Assembly (NCBI GenBank): GCA_002083615.1
Contig: MSXO01000037.1
Location: 1 to 64,000 of the forward strand
DNA from: Proteobacteria bacterium ST_bin11
Lineage (GTDB): Bacteria; Pseudomonadota; Gammaproteobacteria; Methylococcales; Methylomonadaceae
DNA: 64,000 nucleotides
Direction of reading: 5' to 3'
Shown: positions 18,331-26,537 of the stretch, piece after piece
Numbering within the stretch: the first letter of the stretch is position 1
How the letters are laid out: every line of letters begins with the position of its first letter
Notes under the pieces: generated by a model
Told to the model about the DNA's origin: nothing
Database searches by the model: none
The model's input: only the letters and a program-made list of their open reading frames with translations
Translations under genes and position numbers: made by a program

Positions 18331-18359
18331 ATTGCGTATGTGATTTAAGAGAGGATGTT

Positions 18360-18551
18360 ATGTACGTGTGTGTATGTAAAGCGGTCACCGATAGACAGGT
18401 TACGCAAGCAATTAGCCAAGGTGCGTGCAATCGCAGGGAGCTGATGCAATGCACGGGCGCGGGCGGTGTGTGTGGTAAATGCGCTGCCAGTCTTAAGGCG
18501 TTACTGAACGAAAATACCCAGAATCGGGGGATGGAGGCTCACGCTGCTTAG
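18360..18551 (+). CDS. bfd: Bacterioferritin-associated ferredoxin
   Basis: Small 2Fe-2S protein that reduces the ferric core of bacterioferritin and releases stored iron. The 63 aa protein has the BFD-like [2Fe-2S] ligand pattern: Cys4 and Cys6 (MYVCVCKAVTD) with Cys40 and Cys43 (GVCGKCAA). The ATG at 18360 has AGAGGA directly upstream. A longer frame from 18288 would run through the Fur box and is unlikely. No bacterioferritin gene lies in the window. Confidence 0.93.
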   Translation: MYVCVCKAVTDRQVTQAISQGACNRRELMQCTGAGGVCGKCAASLKALLNENTQNRGMEAHAA

Positions 18552-18586
18552 GTTTGGTTTGAGTTAAGCTTATAGCTTTAGTTACA

Positions 18587-18617
18587 CAAAACAGGGCGGA
18601 TCAACCGCCCTGTTTTG
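18587..18617. terminator. Bidirectional terminator between bfd and parvulin gene
   Basis: A perfect 13-base-pair stem CAAAACAGGGCGG / CCGCCCTGTTTTG has a 5-base loop. The A- and T-rich stem ends give a U-tract on both strands. It sits between the convergent bfd and parvulin genes and would serve both. Confidence 0.9.
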
Positions 18618-18627
18618 CGAATAAAGA

Positions 18628-19608
18628 TTATTTTGGGGCAGTCGCAGGTTCGGCGGGTTTTATATCCGCGTTTGGTGCAGCGCTGGCAGGTTCGGCAGGA
18701 GCTGGTTCATCTGCAGGTACCGGCGCAGCAGGGTCAGCCGTTACTGCCGGTTGAGCTTCTTCTTGCTTTGGCGGTGTCGGCGGCAGCAATACTTCAACTT
18801 TCGCGTTTTTACGCAAATTTTCTATCATTGCTTGCGCTTTTTGGCGCTGTAACATCGGGCGAATTTGTTCTTTAACGGAGTCGAATGGAGGCGGTGTCAG
18901 GGCTCTGGATTCTTCTCGAAGAATCACATGCCAGCCAAACTGAGTTTGCACCGGTTGTTTGCTGAACTTGCCGTTTTCCAACGCAACAACGGCTTCCGAG
19001 AAGGGCGGGACCATGCGGTCGGCGGTAAACCAGCCTAAATCTCCGCCTTCAGAGCCCATCGGGTCGATGGAATGTTTTTTAGCCAGCGCAGTAAAATCGC
19101 CACCTTTTTCAAGTTCGGCTATCAGTTTTTTTGCTTCGTCTTCGGTCTTAACCAAAATGTGGCGCGCTTTATATTCGCTGCCCATATTGGCCATCTTGGA
19201 ATCGTACTCGGTTTTGATTTCCTCGTCAGTGACAGGATTGGCTTTCAGGTAATCCTGTAAGGCCGCTTGGGACAATAGCGAGTTTCTAACGGTCGCCATG
19301 CGTTCAATCACTTCCGGCGATTTATCCAACTGTTTTTGTACGGCTTGCTGAATGAGTAATTCACGTTGGATCAACTCTTCCAGCAGCTGTTCTTTAGGAA
19401 ATGTCTGGCCTTGGCTGCGTTCCGCAATTTCTTTTTCCAAGGTTTCCAAGGTTTTTTTGCTGATGTAGGTGCCATTCACTGAGGCAACTGCGTCCTCTTT
19501 GCTGACAGTCGGTGCCGCTTGCGGGGCTGCTTCTTTGGTTTTTTCTTCGAAGCAACCGGGTAACAGTATGCTACTGGCTAGTATCAGAGGGATAAGTTTC
19601 AGTTTCAT
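18628..19608 (-). CDS. Parvulin-type peptidyl-prolyl isomerase lipoprotein
   Basis: Probable periplasmic folding factor anchored as a lipoprotein. The 326 aa protein has a signal peptide ending in the lipobox LLPGC (Cys19), an SurA/PpiD-like helical N-terminal region (about 45-150), then one parvulin domain (about 165-260) with the marks YKARHILVKTEDEA, GSEGGDLGWF and QFGWHVILRE. The last 55 residues are a low-complexity Pro/Ala/Glu tail. It is followed upstream by bolA, yciI and yciB on the same strand, so it is probably the last gene of that operon. It is not SurA itself, which has two parvulin domains. Confidence 0.9.
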   Translation of the reverse strand: MKLKLIPLILASSILLPGCFEEKTKEAAPQAAPTVSKEDAVASVNGTYISKKTLETLEKEIAERSQGQTFPKEQLLEELIQRELLIQQAVQKQLDKSPEVIERMATVRNSLLSQAALQDYLKANPVTDEEIKTEYDSKMANMGSEYKARHILVKTEDEAKKLIAELEKGGDFTALAKKHSIDPMGSEGGDLGWFTADRMVPPFSEAVVALENGKFSKQPVQTQFGWHVILREESRALTPPPFDSVKEQIRPMLQRQKAQAMIENLRKNAKVEVLLPPTPPKQEEAQPAVTADPAAPVPADEPAPAEPASAAPNADIKPAEPATAPK

Positions 19609-19622
19609 CTTAAGAATTTCCT

Positions 19623-19886
19623 TTAGCTGTTTTCAGAGGGGGTTAAAGCGTTAATGCCGAGGGCATGGATTTCATCCTTCATCATGTCGCCCAAAGCCTG
19701 ATAAACCAGTTGATGCCTTTGCACCAAGGATTTACCTTCGAATTGAGTAGATACTAGGGTGACGTGGAAGTGGCCGCCACCTTTGTTACCGGCGTGGCCG
19801 GCATGCGCGGCGCTATGATCGATGATTTCGATTAATTCTGGCTTAAAAGCTTCTTCCAGCTTCTGTCTGATATTGTCGGCTGTCAT
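19623..19886 (-). CDS. bolA: BolA family protein
   Basis: BolA-fold protein, expected to work with a monothiol glutaredoxin in iron-sulfur cluster handling or in morphology and stress control. The 87 aa protein has the characteristic HSAAHAGHAG ligand loop, GGGHFHVTLVS, and RHQLVYQALGDMM..IHAL. It overlaps yciI by four bases and lies 14 bases before the parvulin gene. The sequence alone does not separate the BolA subtypes. Confidence 0.92.
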   Translation of the reverse strand: MTADNIRQKLEEAFKPELIEIIDHSAAHAGHAGNKGGGHFHVTLVSTQFEGKSLVQRHQLVYQALGDMMKDEIHALGINALTPSENS

Positions 19887-20185
19887 TGGGGAAATACTTG
19901 TTTGAAAGGTTTAACGGTAACGCGAGCATAGACGCCCGCAGCAATATAAGGGTCTGCATCGGCCCAGTTTTGGGCATCTTGCTGACAGTGAAATTCGGCA
20001 ACAATCAGGCTGCCACTAAATCCGGCATCGCCGGGGTTGTCGCTATCTATCGCCGGATGCGGGCCAGCCAATACTAATCGGCCTTGGTCTTGCAATTGAT
20101 GCAACCGTTGCAAGTGGTCTAGTCGGACGCTCATGCGTTTGCTTAAGCTGTCAGGAGCATCTTCGGCAATGATGGCGTATAACAT
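19883..20185 (-). CDS. yciI: YciI family protein
   Basis: Small ferredoxin-fold (dimeric alpha-beta barrel) protein of the YciI family. The 100 aa protein has the typical MLYAIIAEDAPDSLSKRM start, RLVLAGPHPA, and ADADPYIAAGVYARVTVKPF with the Asp/His residues that form the putative active site. Its enzymatic role is not established. It overlaps bolA by four bases and yciB by one, and the yciB-yciI pairing is also found in E. coli neighbourhoods. Confidence 0.92.
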   Translation of the reverse strand: MLYAIIAEDAPDSLSKRMSVRLDHLQRLHQLQDQGRLVLAGPHPAIDSDNPGDAGFSGSLIVAEFHCQQDAQNWADADPYIAAGVYARVTVKPFKQVFPQ

Positions 20186-20727
20186 TATTCTTTGGCTTCC
20201 GGTGTGGGAATAAACTTATACAAGAACACTATTTGTACGGCAATAAAAATAAGCATCAGGCCTGGTACGCCGAAAGTTTTGAAACTTACCCAATCGTCTG
20301 TGCTGTAGTTTGCCATTACGTATAAGTTTAAGCAGCCGACCCCAATAAAGAAAAGAGACCAGCTGATATTGAGGCGTTTCCAGATACGATCCGGCAATTC
20401 AAGATTTGCGCCCATCATGCGTTCAATAAAGGTTTTTTTGCCGACGAATTGGCTAACCAAAAATGCACCGCCGAATAGCCACTCAATGATGGTCAACTTC
20501 CATTTAATAAATTGTTCGTCCTGTAAATACAGCGTTGCACCACCCATCACCAAAATCAACCCTAGCGTAATCCACTGCATGGTTTCGACTTTGCGATACA
20601 GTAGCCAATAGCAGATGACCTGTATAGCCGTGGCCGCGATTACTACCGCGGTGGCAATATATATGTCGTAAAGCTTATAGGCGACAAAAAATAGAATGAT
20701 AGGGAAAAACTCTAAAAGCGGTTTCAT
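20185..20727 (-). CDS. yciB: Inner membrane-spanning protein YciB (septation protein A)
   Basis: Inner-membrane protein linked to envelope synthesis and septation (IspZ family). The 180 aa protein has five to six hydrophobic segments and the family motifs FFPIILFFVAYKLYDIYIAT at the start, WKLTIIEWLFGGAFLVSQF, and RIWKRLNISWSLFFIGVGCL. It is the first gene of the yciB-yciI-bolA-parvulin operon. Confidence 0.94.
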   Translation of the reverse strand: MKPLLEFFPIILFFVAYKLYDIYIATAVVIAATAIQVICYWLLYRKVETMQWITLGLILVMGGATLYLQDEQFIKWKLTIIEWLFGGAFLVSQFVGKKTFIERMMGANLELPDRIWKRLNISWSLFFIGVGCLNLYVMANYSTDDWVSFKTFGVPGLMLIFIAVQIVFLYKFIPTPEAKE

Positions 20728-20755
20728 GATTGACGGTTAAGGATGGACAGGATGA

Positions 20756-21079
20756 TTAGACGTAAAAGTCGATACCGGAAATGATCTCGGAAACCCGGCT
20801 TTTGGCCGCTTGGTTGCGGTTTTCTGTGTAAGCGTTCAACGCTTTCAACGTACGCGAGTTGTTTGGTTGGTCGTTATTGCTTACCGTTAACCCATTGTCT
20901 GCCAAAGCCGCTTTTATTTGAGCGGTTGACGAGGCTTTAGGTAAATCAGAGGTTTGCCGAGGTAGTCCGGTTTCGTCGCTATTTGGCTTTTGCTCATAAT
21001 TGTTATCCGCCCGCGCGGTTCGAGGCTGATTATAGCCGACCGGATAAAAAGCTAGGGATGAACTATGTATTGTGTTCAC
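20756..21079 (-). CDS. Hypothetical small protein
   Basis: A 107 aa soluble protein rich in Asn, Gln and Ser. Its first 60 residues look disordered. The C-terminal third (SRTLKALNAYTENRN, then SEIISGIDFYV) looks like a short conserved helical tail. It has no signal peptide, membrane segment or known motif. It lies 28 bases upstream of yciB on the same strand and may belong to that operon. I do not recognise a family. Confidence 0.6.
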   Translation of the reverse strand: MNTIHSSSLAFYPVGYNQPRTARADNNYEQKPNSDETGLPRQTSDLPKASSTAQIKAALADNGLTVSNNDQPNNSRTLKALNAYTENRNQAAKSRVSEIISGIDFYV

Positions 21080-21191
21080 GAAGCGCGGTTAGAGCCTAAG
21101 TATCAATTGTTTCATTGTAGAATCTTTGACAGCAATTGTACATGAGCCTGGCGGCTTTGCTGCTAAAATGCCGGTTTTAAAGGAGGATTTC

Positions 21192-21491
21192 ATGGTTCAG
21201 TCCAATAACGTTGAGTTGGAAGCTGCAGCTTTCAGACAATTACTCGCCCATTTACAGCAGCACACCGAAGTGCAAAATATCGAACTGATGGTGCTGGCCG
21301 ACTTTTGCCGCAATTGCCTAGCGAAGTGGTATGCCGCGGCCGCGGCCGAGCGCGAAATTGCAATCGATTACGAGCAAGCTCGGGAAATTGTCTATGGTAT
21401 GCCTTACAGCGAATGGAAAGATAAATATCAACGCGAAGCCTCGCCGGAGCAGATGGCGGCTTACAATGCAAAACAAACATTAAAAGAGTAA
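21192..21491 (+). CDS. DUF1244 domain protein
   Basis: A 99 aa protein matching the DUF1244 family, which is widespread in proteobacteria and has no settled function. It shows the family core HLQQHTEVQNIELMVLADFC followed by RNCLAKWY, and REIVYGMPYSEWK. The start is ATG 21192, directly after a perfect AGGAGG ribosome site; the longer frame from 21126 lacks one. It ends two bases before the methyltransferase gene and is probably cotranscribed with it. Confidence 0.9.
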   Translation: MVQSNNVELEAAAFRQLLAHLQQHTEVQNIELMVLADFCRNCLAKWYAAAAAEREIAIDYEQAREIVYGMPYSEWKDKYQREASPEQMAAYNAKQTLKE

Positions 21492-21493
21492 TC

Positions 21494-22225
21494 ATGATGG
21501 CCGATAAACCCTTCGATGCGATGTTCTCCAGCGTGATCGGTCAAGACTATCAAATGCTAAAGTTGATATGCCCCGTTGCAACGGAAATGAGTCGTTTGGT
21601 TGGTGAAGTTGTGGGCGCTTATTGTCAGACGCAAAACATTCCGTTGACGGGGGTCGAACTCGGGGGCGGCACAGGTATCACCACACTGGCGATCCTGTCC
21701 GCGTCTGAGCATTTGAAGGTATTGAGTATTGATAACGAGCCCACCATGCAAAATCAGGCGAAGCAGAATTTGCGGGATTGGGTGGCCGCCGGCAGGTTGA
21801 GTTTTTCCGGCCATGATGCCTTGAGCGCATTACAGGGTTTAGCGAGCGACACTATCGATATTTTGGCGTCGGCATATACCTTGCATAACTTTCATGCTGA
21901 CTACCGGCGCTTGGTGCTCGCAGAAATCTATAGGGTGTTAAAACCGGATGGAAAGTTTGTCGACGGCGATCGTTATGCATTGGACGATATTACCGCGCAT
22001 ACCCGTAATACCCAGCGAGAGGTCGGCGGCTATTTTAAAGTGTTGGCCGAAATCAACCGACTGGACTTACTTGAACACTGGATCGTCCATTTGTTTAACG
22101 ATGAGTCAGAGAACCACGTCATGCGCGAATCGGTCGCGTTGACACAGATGGCTGAGGCTGGTTTTCGAGAGATCGAATTGCTGCAGCGGATGGAGGTCAA
22201 TGCCTTGGTAACTGCAGTTAAATGA
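21494..22225 (+). CDS. Class I SAM-dependent methyltransferase
   Basis: Rossmann-fold methyltransferase of 243 aa with motif I VELGGGTGITTLAIL (about residues 54-68), motif II acidic residue in LSIDNEP, and motif IV-like IDILASAYTLHNF. The overall look resembles the ubiquinone/CmoA-type small-molecule methyltransferases, but the substrate cannot be read from the sequence. It follows the DUF1244 gene by two bases. Confidence 0.85.
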   Translation: MMADKPFDAMFSSVIGQDYQMLKLICPVATEMSRLVGEVVGAYCQTQNIPLTGVELGGGTGITTLAILSASEHLKVLSIDNEPTMQNQAKQNLRDWVAAGRLSFSGHDALSALQGLASDTIDILASAYTLHNFHADYRRLVLAEIYRVLKPDGKFVDGDRYALDDITAHTRNTQREVGGYFKVLAEINRLDLLEHWIVHLFNDESENHVMRESVALTQMAEAGFREIELLQRMEVNALVTAVK

Positions 22226-22288
22226 TACTTTGCGGTGCTCGGCGAATCAGGATTTGCTGAACTCTGTGCAGCTCAAACGGGAAAAAAT

Positions 22289-24016
22289 ATGGCTGAATCG
22301 ACTGGTAGTAGAAACAAAAAAACTTTGGATGCATTCGCCGACGATTTGGATGCCATGCTTAATATCAGTGATCCCGAGGAGCAACAGGTTGGAGAAATAG
22401 ACGACGATGAAGCCATAGATCGTTTACTGGTAGGAGACGAAAAATTCGAGCCGGATGCTCAACAAGAAATAGACGAGTTTGCCGATATCGATGAATTGCT
22501 AAATGCGAATCAGTCAGGTGGAGCAACGGGTTTAGCTGCCGATCTTGACGAGTTTGGCGACGATTTTGACGCCGATATCGCCATTAACCCCGGACACGAG
22601 CAGCAAGTGACGGACGATGATTTTGCCGATATCCTTGATGCCGAAAATCGCGAAGATTCTTTGGAGTTGGCGGTTACCGATGTGTTTGAAGAAATTACCG
22701 ATCTGGAGCAGGTTGGTCAAATTGAAGAATTCGCCCAAGATACCGAGGCCGTCGCAGCAGGTGTGCCGGGAACTGTCGTGGACGAGCTGGAAAATATGGC
22801 CGAGATCGATGAGTTTTCCGATGACGCTGAATTAGCCGGCGGCAATGCTGACTTTCTGATTGCTGATTTCGATATCTCGGCTGATGATGACTACGCGCCC
22901 CCAGCCGAAGCTGTAGATGATTTTGCCGATTTGGCAGAACCAAGTGCTAACGACCAACTAAGTCCTTCCGAGCCTGAGACTGAGCTGGATTTGGATCAGA
23001 TAGTTGCAGAAGCGGTCAACGAACAGGATAACGATGACGAATTAGTCATCGCACCTGGTGATGAACTGGAAGTAGCGCCGGTCGCAGAAGCGGTCGAGCG
23101 AACTCAGGTGGCCCCGGTACCGGCGATACAAGTAATCGACCATAGTAGCGAAATCGCCGCATTGAATCGAAGTATTGTCGACCTCAAGAAGCATCAACAG
23201 CAAATTCGACACGATCTGACCGAGGTAGCGGGTAAAAATGAGTTGCTTGGTTGTTTGGATAGACTGGAAGGCACGCAGACCGAACAGAAAAAAACCAAGC
23301 GAGCCTTGGAGGCCTTATCGGCTAAAAAGCCGGTAGCCGCTTATGTGGCAAATGGTATTGCGGTTGCTGCATTGCTAGTGGGTACCGGATTGGGTATACA
23401 GGGCATGATTGCCAAATCGCAAGTAGGCGAATTGGTGACTATCATCGGTAAGCTACAGGAGCAGGCGAACACGGCGCCGACTAACGATGCAGCCGACAAG
23501 GAAATGTTACGCAAACAGTTGGACGAATTGGCTGTGAGCAATGGAGTGATGGCCACTCAGATCGCGGAATTGAGTAAGGCCGGGCACCCTGATGCGGGTG
23601 CCGCAAAAGCCGGCGGCGATCAGGCTAAGCTCCCCGCCGAACTCGGCAGTCAAATTATGCAAATCGGCGCGGCGATAGAAACTTTGCAAAATAAGGTCAG
23701 TGCATTGGAAAAAGGCCGGGCCGTGTCTGCTGCGCCGGCACCTAAGCCAGAGAAGAAAAAGCCCGAACCGGTCGAGGAAAATTGGGCGGTCAATTTGATT
23801 GCGTTTAAACAAGATTGGTATGCCAAGAGTAAAGCCCAAGAGTTTGCGGGTAAGGGCGTGCCGGCCAAGGTGATCAAAACCGAATCCAAGGGCGAAAACT
23901 GGTATCGATTGTTCGTCGACGGGTTTAAAACTCAATACGAAGCCGCCGCTTATGCGGCGAAAATCAAGAAAACCCTCAATCTTGATTCGGTCTGGGTCAC
24001 CCGCAATAAAGACTAG
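22289..24016 (+). CDS. SPOR-domain membrane protein with acidic repeats
   Basis: Probable septal peptidoglycan-binding protein of 575 aa, single-pass with a cytoplasmic N terminus. Residues 1-270 are extremely acidic and carry about seven copies of a short [D/E]-x-F-[A/S/G]-[D/Q] motif (DEFAD, DEFGD, DDFAD, EEFAQ, DEFSD and others). A coiled coil follows (about 290-340), then one membrane helix (VAAYVANGIAVAALLVGTGL, about 350-370), a second coil, and a C-terminal SPOR domain (about 495-575, ENWAVNLIAF...NWYRLFVDGF). ATG 22289 is chosen; the frame is open from 22235 without a ribosome site. The SPOR domain binds glycan strands lacking stem peptides at division sites (known for the family). 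Confidence 0.85.
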   Translation: MAESTGSRNKKTLDAFADDLDAMLNISDPEEQQVGEIDDDEAIDRLLVGDEKFEPDAQQEIDEFADIDELLNANQSGGATGLAADLDEFGDDFDADIAINPGHEQQVTDDDFADILDAENREDSLELAVTDVFEEITDLEQVGQIEEFAQDTEAVAAGVPGTVVDELENMAEIDEFSDDAELAGGNADFLIADFDISADDDYAPPAEAVDDFADLAEPSANDQLSPSEPETELDLDQIVAEAVNEQDNDDELVIAPGDELEVAPVAEAVERTQVAPVPAIQVIDHSSEIAALNRSIVDLKKHQQQIRHDLTEVAGKNELLGCLDRLEGTQTEQKKTKRALEALSAKKPVAAYVANGIAVAALLVGTGLGIQGMIAKSQVGELVTIIGKLQEQANTAPTNDAADKEMLRKQLDELAVSNGVMATQIAELSKAGHPDAGAAKAGGDQAKLPAELGSQIMQIGAAIETLQNKVSALEKGRAVSAAPAPKPEKKKPEPVEENWAVNLIAFKQDWYAKSKAQEFAGKGVPAKVIKTESKGENWYRLFVDGFKTQYEAAAYAAKIKKTLNLDSVWVTRNKD

Positions 24017-24020
24017 CCAA

Positions 24021-24920
24021 ATGGATAATCAGAAGCTTGTGGTTGCAGTATCGTCCAGGGCCTTATTCAACCTGGACGAATCGCATGCTATTTTCGAAAC
24101 CCAGGGCAAGGAAGCGTTTTGTCGTTATCAGATCGAGCACGAAAACGAAATTCTGCCACCCGGTTTCGGCTTTTCCTTGGTGAAGAAGTTTCTGGATATT
24201 AACAAAGCTTTTCCTGGGGCGCCGCTGGTGGAGATTATTCTGCTGTCACAAAATAGCGCGGATACCGGCTTGCGCATCTTTAACTCCATTAATCATTACG
24301 AACTGGCAATTAGCCGGGCGGCCTTTACCAGTGGCGTGTCGCCTTACGAATACATTCCGGCTTTCGGGGCGCACCTGTTTTTATCCGCCAACGGCGACGA
24401 TGTCAGAAAAGCCTTGGCAGCCGGCTATGCTGCAGCCACCATTGTGTCAGGAGCGGTAGCTAATCCGTCGCCGCAATTGCGCATCGCTTTTGACGGTGAT
24501 GCTGTGTTATTTTCCGACGAATCGGAGCGGATATATCAACAACACGGTTTGGCTGCGTTTGCAGCCAACGAGCGCAGTGAAGCACATAGGCCGCTGTCCG
24601 ACGGACCATTGAAGGAGTTTTTAAGTGCTTTGCACCGCATTCAGACCCATTTTGATCAGGAGTTGTCGCCAATCCGCACGGCTTTGGTCACTGCCCGGGC
24701 TGCGCCTGCGCACGAGCGAGTAGTGAGAACCTTGCGAGCCTGGGGAATCAGAATAGACGAAGCCTTGTTTTTAGGCGGGATGCCCAAAGGGGCGTTTTTA
24801 AAAGCGTTTGGGGCCGATATTTTCTTCGATGACCAAAAGGGCCATTGCGATTCCGCGGAGTCGCATCAAATCGCTGCCGCCCACGTCCCTCACGGTGTTA
24901 CAAATCAACACCAACCCTAA
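24021..24920 (+). CDS. Cytosolic 5'-nucleotidase (NT5C1-like family)
   Basis: Predicted nucleoside 5'-monophosphate phosphatase of the family that includes the vertebrate cytosolic IA enzymes and their bacterial relatives. The 299 aa protein shows KLVVAVSSRALFNLDESHA at the N terminus (Ser in place of the usual HAD Asp pair), VEIILLSQNSADTGLRIFNS, RIAFDGDAVLFSDESE with the catalytic acidic residues, and LFLGGMPKGAFLKAF..IFFDDQ. Start is ATG 24021, four bases after the SPOR gene. Its 3' end overlaps the convergent next gene by 23 bases. Confidence 0.88.
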   Translation: MDNQKLVVAVSSRALFNLDESHAIFETQGKEAFCRYQIEHENEILPPGFGFSLVKKFLDINKAFPGAPLVEIILLSQNSADTGLRIFNSINHYELAISRAAFTSGVSPYEYIPAFGAHLFLSANGDDVRKALAAGYAAATIVSGAVANPSPQLRIAFDGDAVLFSDESERIYQQHGLAAFAANERSEAHRPLSDGPLKEFLSALHRIQTHFDQELSPIRTALVTARAAPAHERVVRTLRAWGIRIDEALFLGGMPKGAFLKAFGADIFFDDQKGHCDSAESHQIAAAHVPHGVTNQHQP

Positions 24921-26403
24921 AGCGCACTAACCAGGGTGTGTTTTCCACACAGGCTTTTAAATACAGGGTGTTACCGTAAAGCAAACTGATTTTACCGCCT
25001 ACCACATATTTGCCGTTGGCTAATAATATCTCGGGGTGATCGGTTTCCATCCCTATGACTATCGCTTTTTGGCCGCTGTTGCTGGCATTTTCGATGTCGA
25101 AGATTGCCACATTGCCGAGAACGGGCTCCAGCAAGATTAGCGTCACATCTTCGTGTCGGGTTTGCTGGCGAACGATAACCAGTCTCGCTGCTTGCTGCTC
25201 GCGACAAAGCAAACCGATATCGCCGGTTGAACAATTGGGCGTTGGACTTTCGGCTACCAGGAATTGTTTGCTGACGTTGCGCAGCAGACTCAGGCTCGTG
25301 CCGTGTTCGGGAAAACTGACAATGCTGGCATTGAGTGGTTTATAGAAGCTTTTTTCATGTTCAAGGGGCACCAAAGACATATCGCGAGCTAGTGACCTAC
25401 CGCGCGATGACTGCGAACTAAGGTTCATGATTTTCGATAATTTTTCTTCGCCTTGCAGATGTGCGCTCACTGCAACGAAGCCTTCGAGTAAGTGCGCCGG
25501 CATCGGCGGTCCAATAACTACCGATGCAAAAATGTTGCTGTATCCGTTCAATTGTAAGGCAACCTTGGACTGCACGTTTGAATTCAGCTCGGTCTCCAAC
25601 TCGCCCAGTTGCAAGGCCTGGCCTAAACTCAGGCTGCTGATATACACCGATCCGCGCGGCAAATTAGCGTTTGTGCGCGGCACCGGGTTTGGTTCGCTGC
25701 CTAGATTCCAAAAAAAACCGCTGTCAGAGCTGGGGCTTTTACCGATGACCAGGCGATCCTGATGGCGATTCGCCAGTTGAAACAATTGAGTAATCTCCAG
25801 CGACGGATAACGGTTCGGGGCACAGAGCGCAAATAACAGGTTGCGCTTGACGACTGCTTCGATGCTGTTTTGTAACTTGAACTCTTGCTGTTTGGACGAG
25901 ATCGGCTTTTTTAAGAGTTGTAATTCTTCGGCTATCGAGTAGAGCAGGCCGCTCTTCTTCCATAAGGTGGCGGACGGCATTTCATAGAATAGCGCAGTGC
26001 TGCGCAGACAGTATCCCACGAGTTGCAATGCGTAAAATATCGCTTGTTGGTTTTGCAATGTATCGAGTTGCTTGGTCTCGACAGTATGGCAAAAAGCCAG
26101 ACTCAAATGCCTAAGTAATTGGATAGCTAGTTTCGCAATTTTAAGCGCTTTAGTGTTCGTAGCTATGTCTGCTTCGGCGCGCGCCACGTTGGTCAGGCCA
26201 TTGGATAAGTGTAATGTCAGAGGCGTTAAATTGATGAGGATCGGCAGTACGTTTGCCGCTGTGCCATGGTAGCGGGTCAATTGCTTTAGAACTTGATTCA
26301 ACAGGTTTGCGGCGTTCGCCGCCGGTAGCGCGCTTAATGAACTAATCCATCCAGCGAGGGATTGGGTTGAGAGCTCAAAAGGCAGCGATGCGTTATCGGT
26401 CAT
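24898..26403 (-). CDS. Unrecognised 501-residue protein
   Basis: A long soluble protein without signal peptide or membrane helix. The N-terminal half (1-240) is predicted helical. The C-terminal half is richer in beta strands, with a segment ILLEPVLGNVAIFDIENA and the ending WLVRFRVGVDL, which is loosely like a PilZ/beta-barrel tail, but I see no RxxxR c-di-GMP motif. The gene stands alone on the minus strand between 5'-nucleotidase and lnt and overlaps the nucleotidase 3' end by 23 bases. Composition matches its neighbours. I do not recognise a family; a signalling or structural role would be speculation. Confidence 0.8.
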   Translation of the reverse strand: MTDNASLPFELSTQSLAGWISSLSALPAANAANLLNQVLKQLTRYHGTAANVLPILINLTPLTLHLSNGLTNVARAEADIATNTKALKIAKLAIQLLRHLSLAFCHTVETKQLDTLQNQQAIFYALQLVGYCLRSTALFYEMPSATLWKKSGLLYSIAEELQLLKKPISSKQQEFKLQNSIEAVVKRNLLFALCAPNRYPSLEITQLFQLANRHQDRLVIGKSPSSDSGFFWNLGSEPNPVPRTNANLPRGSVYISSLSLGQALQLGELETELNSNVQSKVALQLNGYSNIFASVVIGPPMPAHLLEGFVAVSAHLQGEEKLSKIMNLSSQSSRGRSLARDMSLVPLEHEKSFYKPLNASIVSFPEHGTSLSLLRNVSKQFLVAESPTPNCSTGDIGLLCREQQAARLVIVRQQTRHEDVTLILLEPVLGNVAIFDIENASNSGQKAIVIGMETDHPEILLANGKYVVGGKISLLYGNTLYLKACVENTPWLVRFRVGVDL

Positions 26404-26537
26404 GGACTTGCGAGTTAAGTTGTGTTGAAAACATGAGCTCAGTTTAGTTCAGAATGATCCTAACGGCAGTTGCCAATTTTACGAAAACCCCGCAGCTGCA
26501 TAAAATGCCGATTCCATCGAATAAACACAGCGAAGTA

